Assembly: GCF_900105325.1 (NCBI RefSeq)
Contig: NZ_FNSU01000003.1
Coordinates: 1,240,001 to 1,304,000, forward strand
Length of the DNA stretch: 64,000 bases
From: Pseudomonas marginalis
GTDB lineage: Bacteria; Pseudomonadota; Gammaproteobacteria; Pseudomonadales; Pseudomonadaceae
Direction: 5' to 3'
This document shows, in pieces, positions 24,726 through 33,784 of this stretch; the first letter of the stretch is position 1, and each line of letters starts with the position of its first letter. The position numbers and the translations under genes were made by a program. The notes beneath the pieces are model-generated. The model had not been told where the DNA came from. It searched no databases and saw only the letters and a list, made by a program, of their open reading frames with translations.

Positions 24726-25480
24726 AACCCAACCCGATCGTCGGCCAGGGCACGCCCCTGCAGCGCTGGCAGGACTCGCCGCTGATGGCCGAACTGCCGC
24801 AGATCAGCGTCGAACAATTGGTACCCAAGGGCCACCGCGCGGTGATCATCGCCCCACACCCGGATGACGAAGTACTGGGCTGTGGCGGCCTGTTGCAAGG
24901 TTTGGCCGAACTGGGCCGGCCCATTCAATTGATTTCGGTAACCGATGGCAGCGCCAGTCATCCCGGCTCCACCCACTGGTCGGTGGAGCGCTTGAGCGTG
25001 GTACGCCCCCAGGAGTCGGCCCAGGCCCTGCACCGCCTCGGTGTGCCGTTACACAGCCTGAAATGGTTGCGGGCCGGCTTCAGCGACAGCCAGGTGGCAG
25101 CGCGGGAAGACCAGCTCAGCGCCTTTATCCAGCGCCACCTCAAACCCACGGATGTGGTGTTTACCACCTGGCGCGAAGACGGCCATTGCGACCACGAGGC
25201 CGTTGGCCGCGCGAGCGCCAAGGCAGCGCACGCGGTGGGTGCGGCCCTCTATGAGCTGCCGGTGTGGACCTGGCACTGGGCGTCTCCCGAGAACAGCCTG
25301 GTGCCCTGGCACCGTGCCCGCAAAATCCCCCTGAGCTGTGAAGCCGTCGCGCGCAAGCGCCATGCCATTCATGCGTTCGCCAGCCAGCTGGAGGGTGACC
25401 CGCAGATCGGCCTGCCGCCGGTGCTGGCGCCCTATGTGGTGGAGCGTCTGCTACAACCTTTTGAAGTGGTATTCGTATGA
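24722..25480 (+). CDS. PIG-L family N-deacetylase (252 aa)
   Basis: Zn-dependent de-N-acetylase fold. The motif AVIIAPHPDDEVLGCGG holds His46, Asp48 (general base) and Asp49 (zinc). EDGHCDHEAVGRAS holds the third zinc His. Related to MshB/LmbE, which deacetylate GlcNAc-containing glycosides. ATGA overlaps on both sides place it in one operon with the ACAD-like and methyltransferase genes. A paralogue lies at 26910-27671. Confidence 0.9.
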   Translation: MKPNPIVGQGTPLQRWQDSPLMAELPQISVEQLVPKGHRAVIIAPHPDDEVLGCGGLLQGLAELGRPIQLISVTDGSASHPGSTHWSVERLSVVRPQESAQALHRLGVPLHSLKWLRAGFSDSQVAAREDQLSAFIQRHLKPTDVVFTTWREDGHCDHEAVGRASAKAAHAVGAALYELPVWTWHWASPENSLVPWHRARKIPLSCEAVARKRHAIHAFASQLEGDPQIGLPPVLAPYVVERLLQPFEVVFV

Positions 25481-26076
25481 GTGTGGCGACACCGTATTTC
25501 GATCAACTGTTTGCCGGTAACGACGACCCCTGGGCCTTTCGCCAACGCTGGTACGAGCGTCGCAAACGGGCGCTGACCCTGGCACTGTTGACCCGGCCGC
25601 GCTATGCCTCGGTGTTCGAACCCGGTTGCGCCAATGGCGAATTGAGCTTCGAGCTGGCCCCGCGCTGTGATCACCTGCTGTGTTGCGACACCGCCTCGGC
25701 CGCCGTCGCCCTGGCACGCAGCCGCCTGCTGGGCTTTGCCCATGCCCGTGTGGAGCAGAGCCGCCTGCCCGAGCAATGGCCGATAGGCGAGTTCGACCTG
25801 ATTGTCTTGAGCGAGTTGTGCTACTACCTCGATCGCGATGACCTGTGCCGCTTGATCGATCGCGCCCTCAGCAGCCTCACCGCCAACGGCCAGGTGTTGG
25901 CCTGCCACTGGCGCCCGACGATCGACGGGTGCCCGCAGACCGCCGAACAGGTGCATGCCCTGCTCCATGAGCGGCTGGGGATACCCCTGGTCGCCACCCA
26001 CCACGAACCCGACTTTCTACTCGACCTGTGGAGCCGCGACGGCACTTCGGTTGCCACCCTTGAGGGCCTGCGATGA
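25477..26076 (+). CDS. NodS-like SAM-dependent methyltransferase (199 aa)
   Basis: Class I fold. The opening FDQLFAGNDDPWAFRQRWYERRKRALTL, then VFEPGCANGELSFELAPRCDHLLCCD (SAM motif I) and FDLIVLSELCYYLDRDDL, resemble NodS, the N-methyltransferase of Nod-factor synthesis. Next to a deacetylase this suggests methylation of a freed amine (inference). Four-base overlaps both sides. Confidence 0.85.
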   Translation: MSVATPYFDQLFAGNDDPWAFRQRWYERRKRALTLALLTRPRYASVFEPGCANGELSFELAPRCDHLLCCDTASAAVALARSRLLGFAHARVEQSRLPEQWPIGEFDLIVLSELCYYLDRDDLCRLIDRALSSLTANGQVLACHWRPTIDGCPQTAEQVHALLHERLGIPLVATHHEPDFLLDLWSRDGTSVATLEGLR

Positions 26077-26732
26077 TCGGCATTCTGATCCCGGTACATA
26101 ACGAAGAGGCGCTGCTCGGCGAGTGTCTGGAGGCAGCATTGGTGGCCGCCAGTCACCCAGGCCTGCTGGGTGAAACGGTGCAGATCCTGGTGCTGCTCGA
26201 CAGTTGCAGCGATGCCAGTGCGGAGATTGCCGAGGGGTTCCCGGTGCAGCGCCTGGAGGTACAGGCGCGCAATGTGGGCCATGTGCGCGGGGTGGGCGCG
26301 CGACACCTGCTCAACCAGGGTGCACGCTGGATTTCGTGCACCGACGCCGACAGCCGCGTGGCCCCCGATTGGCTGGTGGCCCAGTTGGCACTGGGCGCCG
26401 ACGTGGTGTGCGGCACCGTGACCGTCGACACCTGGAGCGAAGAGTTCGACCCGGCGGCGCAGATCCGTTACCAGGCGGCGTACCACGCCCGTGACGGTCA
26501 CCGGCATATCCACGGCGCCAACCTGGGCATCAGTGCCGGGGCCTATGTGCGCGCCGGAGGGTTCGAACCGCTGGCCTGTCACGAAGATGTGCAATTGGTG
26601 CGTGACCTCGAGCGCTGCGGGGCCTCCATCGCCTGGAGCCACGCCCCGCAAGTCATCACCAGCGCGCGCCTGGAGGCCCGTGCCCAGGGCGGGTTCGGCG
26701 ATTATTTGAAGAGCCTGATGTGCGCGTCTTGA
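26073..26732 (+). CDS. Family 2 glycosyltransferase (219 aa)
   Basis: GT-A fold: IGILIPVHNEEALLGEC at the N-terminus, then the metal/nucleotide-binding SCTDADSRVAPDWL (DAD = DXD) and later CHEDVQLVRDLE (catalytic ED). No membrane segment is visible, so it is a soluble cytosolic enzyme, unlike processive synthases. Last gene of the overlapping quartet. The product of the set is unknown. Confidence 0.88.
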   Translation: MIGILIPVHNEEALLGECLEAALVAASHPGLLGETVQILVLLDSCSDASAEIAEGFPVQRLEVQARNVGHVRGVGARHLLNQGARWISCTDADSRVAPDWLVAQLALGADVVCGTVTVDTWSEEFDPAAQIRYQAAYHARDGHRHIHGANLGISAGAYVRAGGFEPLACHEDVQLVRDLERCGASIAWSHAPQVITSARLEARAQGGFGDYLKSLMCAS

Positions 26733-26909
26733 AAAAAACGACATTGCAAAATGTAAAAGCGACCAATCCTTGTCTATGCTGATGACGCCTTGCTGGTAAT
26801 TCAGGGTTGGATTACCACGCGTGCACCACGGCGGAGTCTGTGGTGAATAAATAGAGTCGTCCCGTCAACGGGGCACGACCCAGCATCAATCGACAAGGAC
26901 GTAACGCCC

Positions 26910-27671
26910 ATGAAGCCTGCCTCCCTCAGTGAAGGCCGTCGCGGCCCCGCGCAAATCTGGAACAGCGCACCGCAGCTGGCGCAAATCCCGCCTATCTCTA
27001 CCACCTCCCTGGTGCCCGCTGGCGCGCGTGTGGTGATCATCGCGCCCCATCCCGGCGACGAGGTGGTGGCCTGCGGCGGTCTACTGCAATTGCTCAGCAC
27101 CCTGGAACACCCCCTGCAAATGATCTCCATCACGGACGGCAGTGCCAGCCACCCGGGTTCCCACGTATGGCCGGCCAGCCGCCTGAGTGTGGTGCGGCCC
27201 CAGGAAAGCGCCGAGGCGCTGCGCCGCCTGGGCATGCCCTTGCACAGCCTGAAGTGGATTCGCGGCGGTTTCTGCGACAACGCCCTCGCCGCTCGCGAGC
27301 CGCAACTGAGCCAATTCATCGCGCGCTACCTGCAACCGGGCGACGTGGTGTTTTCCACCTGGCGCAACGACGGCAATGACGACCATGAGGCCGTCGGCCG
27401 TGCCAGCGCCAACGCCTGCAGGCTGGTGGGCGCGCAACTCTATGAACTGCCGATCTGGGCCTGGCACTGCCCCGCCCGCGAGGGTGCGACGATCCCCTGG
27501 CAACGGGCGCGCAAGGTACGCCTGGACACCTGGACCGTGGCGCGCAAACTCCACGCCGTCCATGCGTATGCCAGCCAGTTGGCGGGCGACCCGCAGATCG
27601 GCCTGGCGCCGATATTGGCCCAGGTGCTGCTGGAGCGTATGCGCGAGCCTTACGAGATTGTGTTTTCGTAA
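26910..27671 (+). CDS. Second PIG-L family protein, lacking the catalytic-base Asp (253 aa)
   Basis: Clearly a paralogue of the 24722-25480 protein (shared DGSASHPGS, SVVRPQESAEALRRLGMPLHSLKW, DHEAVGRAS, DPQIGL). Its first motif reads APHPGDEVVACGG, i.e. Gly49 (GGC) replaces the Asp that acts as general base, while the zinc ligands His47 and Asp50 and the later His remain. It may bind substrate without efficient hydrolysis, or use another base. Separated from the quartet by 177 bases with AAGGA before the ATG, so it probably has its own promoter. Confidence 0.88.
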   Translation: MKPASLSEGRRGPAQIWNSAPQLAQIPPISTTSLVPAGARVVIIAPHPGDEVVACGGLLQLLSTLEHPLQMISITDGSASHPGSHVWPASRLSVVRPQESAEALRRLGMPLHSLKWIRGGFCDNALAAREPQLSQFIARYLQPGDVVFSTWRNDGNDDHEAVGRASANACRLVGAQLYELPIWAWHCPAREGATIPWQRARKVRLDTWTVARKLHAVHAYASQLAGDPQIGLAPILAQVLLERMREPYEIVFS

Positions 27672-27920
27672 GACCGGCAGCTCGTCTATACCTGTCAACT
27701 CTGACAGTAGCGCCCTGCACGATGTATGGCTAGGGTGCAAACAGCGCTGCACCCGTTGAGGTGCAGTCGAGAAAGCCATGCCAACTCCTTGCATTGGCCG
27801 GTGTTTTCGAACAGGTAACCCGCACTCCCTGCTCCGTATCGCGTGTCACGTTGTCATGGTCTGGCCTGCACCGGCCTTTGCCGGTGCCGGGGCAACTTTC
27901 CCCTCGCACGAGGATGGATC

Positions 27921-30464
27921 ATGCGCTTACGGACTCTGACCCTGCTGTACCTGATTGCCCTGGCGGCACTGCCGAGCGCCTCTTACGGGGCGTGCACCAT
28001 CAGCAACACCGCCGGGGACGACCTCTCTTCCTGCGACAGCGGCACGGCACCGGGCTTTACCGACAGTGCCGGCAACAACACCCTGAACCTCAGCGCCACG
28101 GGGCGGATTACCGGGAATGTCACCTACGGCGCCGGCAACGATCTGGTGGATGTGAACGGGCCCAGTGCCGGGATTGATGGCAACCTCAACCAGGGCGATG
28201 GCAGTAATATTTTCCGGCTCAACCTGGGCAGCATCACCGGCAGCGTCAGCCAGGGCTCGGGCGCGGATGTGGCGCAGATCACCGGCGGACAGGCCGGCGC
28301 CGTCAGCCAGGGCGCAGGCGTCGACAGCTACGCCCAGAGCGGCGGCACCATTGCCTCACTGGCCCAGGGCGATGGCCTGGACACCTTCAACATGAGTGGC
28401 GGCACCATCACCGGAGCCTTCGAGGATGGCGACCAGGCCAGGATGAGCGGCGGCACCATCGGCCGGGTCGACATGAAGCTCGACAACAACCTGTTCGACA
28501 TGTCGGGTGGCAGGATCATCGGCAACCTGGTGACCGGCTTCGGCAACGACACCATCCTGATCTCGGGCACGGCCTTTGTCGGCGGCAACATCAGTGTCAG
28601 CGGGGGAAACGATCACGTAGCGGTGTCCGGTGGCGACGTCAACGGCCAGATACTCCTCAGCTTTGGCAACGATGACTTCGAATGGACCGGTGGCAACCTG
28701 CATTCGTTCGTACTGCTGGGCGCCGGTGACGACACGGCGGTGCTGCAGAACCTGGTCAACACCCAACTGGCCGCGGCGCAGTTGATCGACGCTGGCCTGG
28801 GTGTCGACACGCTCACACTGGACAATACCAAGGCAGGCGATCCGGGCCTGTTTCCCAACTGGGAAAGCATTCGGCTGGACAACCAGTCGCAGTTGATCCT
28901 GGGCGGAACGCTGAAACTGGGTGACAGCGACACCGGCACGGGCAGCCTGAGCATCGACGGGACCAGTGAACTGTTGATCGGCACGGGGGTGATCGACCCG
29001 TTTACGGCCGGCCAACGGGTGAACGTCACCAACAGCGGCACCCTCAACATGACCACCGGCAACACCCGCACCAGCGACACCTTGACCATCAATGGCAATT
29101 ACACCGGCGACAACGGGCGGCTTGCATTGCAAAGCGCCCTGGGCGCGGATGATTCCCCCAGCGACAAACTGATCATCAACCAGGGCATCCTCGCCGGTAC
29201 CACCGCCATCAGCGTCACCAACCTCGGCGGCACGGGTGCGGCCACCCTGCAGGACGGCATCCAGGTGGTGCAGGCCCTCAACGGCGCGTCTGGCAGTGGC
29301 AGCGCGTTTACACTGGCGGGCCCGGTGTCTGCCGGCGCGTTCGACTACTACCTGTTCAAAGGCGGTGTCACGGCCGGTACGGCGGAGAACTACTACCTGC
29401 GCTCGACGATCCCCGTGGTGCCGCCTGGCCCGGTGATTATCGTGCCGTTACCCACCCCCGTTCCCGGTGAACCACCGCTGCCGCCCAATCCCGGGACCGA
29501 ACCGATCCCTATTTATCGTCCGGAAGTGCCGATCTACGCTGCGTTGTTTCCCGCCGCACAGCAACTCGTGCAGGGCATGCTCGGCACCTTCCACCAGCGT
29601 ATGGGTGACCAAAGCCAGCAGTTGCATACCGGCCCATTCACGTCGGGCTGGGGACGGACCTACGGCAACAGCACGCGCCAGAGCTTCACCGGAACGGTCA
29701 GCCCGTCGCTCGACAGTTCGGTGACCGGCTTCCAAGTGGGTACCGACCTGTACGCCAGCACCTACGACAATGGCCTGACCCAACGGAGCGGGTTCTTTGT
29801 CGGCCACAGCACCCTCAAAGGCAACATCAAGGGCTTCAACGGCGGCTGGCAGGACAAGGACGCCGGCAAGACCACCTTGCGCGGGGACAGCCTGGGGGTC
29901 TACTGGACGCTGATCGGCGCCAACCAGGCCTACCTCGACCTGGTACTGATGGGCACCCGCTTCGACGGCAATAACGAGTCGGATCGTGGCGTGAAGATGG
30001 ACACCCGGGGGCACAATGTCACGGCGTCCGCCGAAGTCGGCTGGCCGTTTGCGTGGGTGGGTAACTGGGTGGTTGAACCCCAGGCGCAACTGATCGTCGG
30101 CAAGACCAGACTGGATAAGCAAAACGACGGGATCTCCGACGTCGCCTATGACGCCGACACTAACGTCACCAGCCGCCTCGGGGTGCGCCTGCGCGGTGAC
30201 TATCTGGTCCGCAGCATGCCGCTTCAACCCTACGTACGGGCGAATGTCTGGCACACCAGCGCCGGGCAGAACACCGTCACCTTCAACGGTGTGACGGCCA
30301 TCGACACCGAGCAGAAGTCCACCACCCTGGACCTGAGCGCCGGCGCCATGCTGAAGGTGGCCACGGGCATCAGCCTGTACGGCGAGCTGGGCTACAACCG
30401 CAACCTGGACAGCAACACCTTCAACGGCCGCCAGGGCACGGTGGGCTTGAGAATGGAGTTCTAG
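27921..30464 (+). CDS. Autotransporter (type Va) with repetitive beta-helix passenger (847 aa)
   Basis: Signal peptide at residues 1-23 (MRLRTLTLLYLIALAALPSA). The passenger (about 30-500) consists of short repeats of the SGGTI / GxGNDxxxxSGG type, predicted parallel beta-helix. A Pro-rich linker (about 505-550) leads to a ~290-residue translocator barrel ending in RMEF, with the terminal Phe typical for BAM recognition. GAGGAT precedes the ATG at 27921; an upstream in-frame start would spoil the signal peptide. The passenger has no protease motif; an adhesin or lipase-free surface role is likely. Monocistronic. Confidence 0.88.
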   Translation: MRLRTLTLLYLIALAALPSASYGACTISNTAGDDLSSCDSGTAPGFTDSAGNNTLNLSATGRITGNVTYGAGNDLVDVNGPSAGIDGNLNQGDGSNIFRLNLGSITGSVSQGSGADVAQITGGQAGAVSQGAGVDSYAQSGGTIASLAQGDGLDTFNMSGGTITGAFEDGDQARMSGGTIGRVDMKLDNNLFDMSGGRIIGNLVTGFGNDTILISGTAFVGGNISVSGGNDHVAVSGGDVNGQILLSFGNDDFEWTGGNLHSFVLLGAGDDTAVLQNLVNTQLAAAQLIDAGLGVDTLTLDNTKAGDPGLFPNWESIRLDNQSQLILGGTLKLGDSDTGTGSLSIDGTSELLIGTGVIDPFTAGQRVNVTNSGTLNMTTGNTRTSDTLTINGNYTGDNGRLALQSALGADDSPSDKLIINQGILAGTTAISVTNLGGTGAATLQDGIQVVQALNGASGSGSAFTLAGPVSAGAFDYYLFKGGVTAGTAENYYLRSTIPVVPPGPVIIVPLPTPVPGEPPLPPNPGTEPIPIYRPEVPIYAALFPAAQQLVQGMLGTFHQRMGDQSQQLHTGPFTSGWGRTYGNSTRQSFTGTVSPSLDSSVTGFQVGTDLYASTYDNGLTQRSGFFVGHSTLKGNIKGFNGGWQDKDAGKTTLRGDSLGVYWTLIGANQAYLDLVLMGTRFDGNNESDRGVKMDTRGHNVTASAEVGWPFAWVGNWVVEPQAQLIVGKTRLDKQNDGISDVAYDADTNVTSRLGVRLRGDYLVRSMPLQPYVRANVWHTSAGQNTVTFNGVTAIDTEQKSTTLDLSAGAMLKVATGISLYGELGYNRNLDSNTFNGRQGTVGLRMEF

Positions 30465-30476
30465 GGAACCCGTGAA

Positions 30477-31883
30477 TCACCTATGACCGGGATTGACCAC
30501 CCCGGCAGCCTTGAAGCGTGAAAACTGAAAGGCAATGCCCAGCCAGATAAACCAGGCCGGCATCACGTACAGCGCCAGGCGTGTATCCGGCCGCAACGCC
30601 AGCAGGCCGAGGACGAAGGCCATGAAGGCCAGGGAAAACCAGGCCATCGGCACACCGCCAGGCATCTTGTAGAGAGATCTGGCGTGCAGGTCCGGGCGCT
30701 TTTTGCGGTAGGCAATGTAGGACGCGAGGATGGTCGACCAGGTGAAAATCACCAGGATCGCCGACACCGTCGACACAATCGTGAAGGCGGTCATCACCTC
30801 CGGCACCACAAACAGCAATACCAGGCCCAGCAGCATCAGCAAGGTGGTGAAGGCCAGGCTGATAAACGGCACGCTGCTTTTCGACAAGCGTCCAAAGATA
30901 CCCGGGGCGTCCCCCAGGTCAGCCAGGCCGAACAACATGCGGCTGGCGGAGAACACCCCACTGTTGGCCGACGATGCCGCCGAGGTCAGCACCACGAAAT
31001 TGACGATCCCCGCCGCAGCTGGAAAGCCCGCCACCAGGAACAGTTCCACGAACGGGCTCTTGCTCGGCGACACCTGTTGCCACGAGGTGACCGCGATGAT
31101 GCACCCCAGGGCCAGCACGTAAAACAGGATGATCCGCAGCGGAATCGAGTTGATCGCCTTGGGCAAGGTCCTTTCCGGTGCTCGGGTTTCGGCGGCTGCG
31201 GTGCCGATCAGTTCGGTGCCGGCAAAGGAAAAGATCGCCATCTGGAAGCCGGCGAAAAAACCGAACAGGCCATTGGGAAACGCCGCCTGTTTGTCCAGCA
31301 AGTGGCTCACGGAGGCCGTGACCCCGGTGGGCGAGACAAACGAGCTGGCAATCAGCACCACGCTGACACCGATCAGGGTCAGCACCGCGATGATCTTGAT
31401 GATCGCGAACCAGAATTCCACTTCGCCGAACAGCCTGACCGTCAGCACGTTCAACGCGAACAGCGTCAACAGCATGCCCACCGCCGGCATCCACGCTGGC
31501 ACATGCGGGAACCAGTACTGGAAAAACCCGCCGACCACCACCGCGTCCCCCACCACCGCCACGCTCCAGCTCAGCCAGTACGACCAGCCGAGAAAGAACG
31601 CCGCACGCGGGCCCAGGTAGGCGCCGGCAAAGTCGGCGAAGCTCTTGAAGTTGAGGTTGGACAGCAGCAGCTCACCCATGGCGCGCATCACGAAGTACAC
31701 GAACAGCCCGATGATCATGTAGATCAGGATGATCGAGGTGCCGGACAACGCGATGATCTTGCCGGAGCCCATGAACAGGCCGGTGCCGATCGCACCGCCC
31801 ATGGCCATCAGCTGGATGTGGCGGTTGCTCAGGGTGCGTTGCAACGCAGGCTTTTCACACAGCCCGGACGTGGTTGTTTTCAT
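30477..31883 (-). CDS. Amino acid permease, APC family (468 aa)
   Basis: Twelve hydrophobic segments. TM1 has LMAMGGAIGTGLFMGSGK, the GAIGTGLF signature of the AAT group (CycA/AroP/GabP-like). FFLGWSYWLSWSV and FSFAGTELIGTAAAETRAPERTLPKAIN are also typical. Proton-driven uptake into the cytosol. The sequence best resembles D-alanine/D-serine/glycine transporters (CycA), but context with a polyamine deacetylase makes polyamine-derived amino acids possible. ATG at 31883 with AGAGG upstream. Downstream of the deacetylase gene by 67 bases. Confidence 0.88.
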   Translation of the reverse strand: MKTTTSGLCEKPALQRTLSNRHIQLMAMGGAIGTGLFMGSGKIIALSGTSIILIYMIIGLFVYFVMRAMGELLLSNLNFKSFADFAGAYLGPRAAFFLGWSYWLSWSVAVVGDAVVVGGFFQYWFPHVPAWMPAVGMLLTLFALNVLTVRLFGEVEFWFAIIKIIAVLTLIGVSVVLIASSFVSPTGVTASVSHLLDKQAAFPNGLFGFFAGFQMAIFSFAGTELIGTAAAETRAPERTLPKAINSIPLRIILFYVLALGCIIAVTSWQQVSPSKSPFVELFLVAGFPAAAGIVNFVVLTSAASSANSGVFSASRMLFGLADLGDAPGIFGRLSKSSVPFISLAFTTLLMLLGLVLLFVVPEVMTAFTIVSTVSAILVIFTWSTILASYIAYRKKRPDLHARSLYKMPGGVPMAWFSLAFMAFVLGLLALRPDTRLALYVMPAWFIWLGIAFQFSRFKAAGVVNPGHR

Positions 31884-31950
31884 CACAAAACCTCTTGTTA
31901 TGTTTTTGAGTTTTGGCAGAAAAAAGAATCGAGCGAGTGTTGTTATTAGG

Positions 31951-32985
31951 TCAGGCAGTCTTGCTTTCGAAGCCGTGCAGGACGTTGACGGCGTTGATGC
32001 CGATCTCGTCGACCATGTAGCCGCCTTCCATCACGAACAGCGTCGGTACGCCCACGCTGGCGATGAGTTCGCCCATGCTGAGGAAGTCCTGGCTGTCGAG
32101 GAGGAAGTGGCTGATGGGGTCGTCCTTGAAGGTGTCGACGCCGAGGGAGATCACCAGCACCTCGGGGGCGAAGTGTCTGAGTTGCTGGCAGGCGTGGATC
32201 AGCGCGGTTTTGTACTGGGCCCACGTGGTGTTTTTCGGCAAGGGGTAGTTCAGGTTGAAGCCCTCCCCGGCACCTGCACCGCGCTCGCTGCTGGCACCGG
32301 AGAAATACGGATAGGACACCGCAGGCTCGCCGTGCAGGGAGATGAACAGCACCTCCGCGCGGTCATAGAAAATATTCTGCGTGCCGTTACCGTGGTGGAA
32401 ATCCACATCCAGCACCGCTACGCGCCTGGCACCTTGGGTGATGGCCTGTTGCGCGGCAATCGCGGCATTGTTGAGGTAGCAATAACCGCCCATGTATTCG
32501 CGGGCCGCGTGGTGCCCCGGTGGGCGGCACAGGGCGAAGGCACTGTGATGGCCTTCGTCGATCAGCGCCAGGCCGGTGAGCGCGATGTCCGCGCTGGTCT
32601 TGACCGCCTGCCAGGTGGTGGCGGTGATCGGCGAGCCGGCGTCCATGGCGAAGAAGCCCAGCTTGCCGTCGATGAAGTCCGGCACCTGCTCATTGGCCAG
32701 GTCCCGTACCGGCCACACCAGCGGCAGCGCGTCATGGCGGCGGCCGATGGCGGTCCATTCGGCCCAGGCGGTTTCGAGGAAGCTGACGTAGCGCTCGCTG
32801 TGGGCGTTGACGTAGCAGGCGCGCTCGAAGCTGCGCGGCACGATGATATCGCCCAGCCCGACGTGCCGGACGCGGTCACGCACGGTGTCGGCGCGGCTGG
32901 GTTGTTCGAATGAGGGCTTGAGCACGCCGTCCTTGAGTTCGGTGCCGTGGTGCAAACGGTGGTCATCACTAAAAACAGTCAGCAT
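31951..32985 (-). CDS. aphB: Histone-deacetylase-family acetylpolyamine amidohydrolase (344 aa)
   Basis: Zn-hydrolase of the arginase/deacetylase fold. Catalytic His-His in CRPPGHHAAREYMGGYCYLNNA; zinc ligands in VLDVDFHHGNGTQNIF (Asp, His) and SLGVDTFKDDP (Asp); and the transition-state Tyr in VMEGGYMVDEIG. The long N-terminal loop (FSDDHRLHHGTELKDGVLKP) matches Pseudomonas AphA/AphB. The symbol aphB rests on resemblance and the neighbouring permease; aphA is the alternative. Probably releases putrescine or cadaverine from acetyl forms. Divergent Lrp-type gene 121 bases away is the likely regulator. Confidence 0.8.
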   Translation of the reverse strand: MLTVFSDDHRLHHGTELKDGVLKPSFEQPSRADTVRDRVRHVGLGDIIVPRSFERACYVNAHSERYVSFLETAWAEWTAIGRRHDALPLVWPVRDLANEQVPDFIDGKLGFFAMDAGSPITATTWQAVKTSADIALTGLALIDEGHHSAFALCRPPGHHAAREYMGGYCYLNNAAIAAQQAITQGARRVAVLDVDFHHGNGTQNIFYDRAEVLFISLHGEPAVSYPYFSGASSERGAGAGEGFNLNYPLPKNTTWAQYKTALIHACQQLRHFAPEVLVISLGVDTFKDDPISHFLLDSQDFLSMGELIASVGVPTLFVMEGGYMVDEIGINAVNVLHGFESKTA

Positions 32986-33106
32986 TTGGATACATCCGCC
33001 AGAAAAAGACAGGGTCTATTTTGTTCTGGCTGCGCAGGGCTTTCTTTGCTTTTACTTCTGACACTGATAGCTTTATCGGGTGTTTTTACCCTGGTTACAG
33101 CCAAAT

Positions 33107-33598
33107 ATGAAAAATAAAACCAAGCAGGTCGTTCTGGACGACACCGATCTCGCCATCCTCGCCCTGCTGCAGGAAGACGCGAGTATTTCCAACGCCCAAC
33201 TGAGCGAGCGCCTGGCCCTGAGCCTCACCCCCTGCTGGCGGCGGCGCAAACGCTTGGAGGAAGAAGGCGTGATCAAGGACTACCAGGCCAACCTCGATCG
33301 CAAGTTGCTCGGCCTGGACATCATGGCGTTTGTGCATGTGCGTTTTGCGATCCACACCGACCATGCTCCGGATGCGTTCGAAGCGGTGGTGAAGGAGCTT
33401 CCTCAGGTGCTGGCGTGCCACAAGATCACCGGCGACGCGGATTACCTCTTGCAGGTGCTGGCGGAGGATCTGGACAGCTACAGCGAATTTGTCGAAAGCG
33501 TGCTGCGGCGGCAGTTGGGGATTGCGTCGATCCAGTCGAGCCTGGCGCTGCGGGAGGTGAAAGCGACGAGTCGGATGGCGATTCCGAAACGCGATTGA
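33107..33598 (+). CDS. Lrp/AsnC family transcriptional regulator (163 aa)
   Basis: N-terminal winged HTH (LDDTDLAILALLQEDASISNAQLSERLALSLTPCWRRRKRLEEEGVI) and C-terminal RAM/ligand domain (ADYLLQVLAEDLDSYSEF). Full length for the family. The ATG at 33107 removes nine residues that a longer reading would add. Divergently transcribed from the deacetylase/permease pair, which it probably controls. Confidence 0.9.
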   Translation: MKNKTKQVVLDDTDLAILALLQEDASISNAQLSERLALSLTPCWRRRKRLEEEGVIKDYQANLDRKLLGLDIMAFVHVRFAIHTDHAPDAFEAVVKELPQVLACHKITGDADYLLQVLAEDLDSYSEFVESVLRRQLGIASIQSSLALREVKATSRMAIPKRD

Positions 33599-33721
33599 AC
33601 ACGCAAAAAAACAACTCGCCGACGGCAGGTAATGGCAAAAAGCCTGCCCTGCAGATGTGAAAAATTCGTTAACTAATTCTCCCCAAAGGCTTTTTCCGAC
33701 AGATTTAATCTGCCAAACTAA

Positions 33722-33753
33722 TGCGAATAATTATCAACAGATTTATTATTCGC
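33722..33753 (+). promoter_or_regulatory. Probable Fur box / inverted repeat upstream of TonB receptor
   Basis: GCGAATAATTATCAA resembles Pseudomonas Fur-box hexamers (NATAAT-NATAAT). The arms GCGAATAAT (33723-33731) and ATTATTCGC (33745-33753) are perfectly complementary. It lies about 35-60 bases before the receptor start, as expected for iron repression. Confidence 0.55.
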
Positions 33754-33784
33754 CACGGACGGCACTTAGGGGAGAGTCCGTTCC

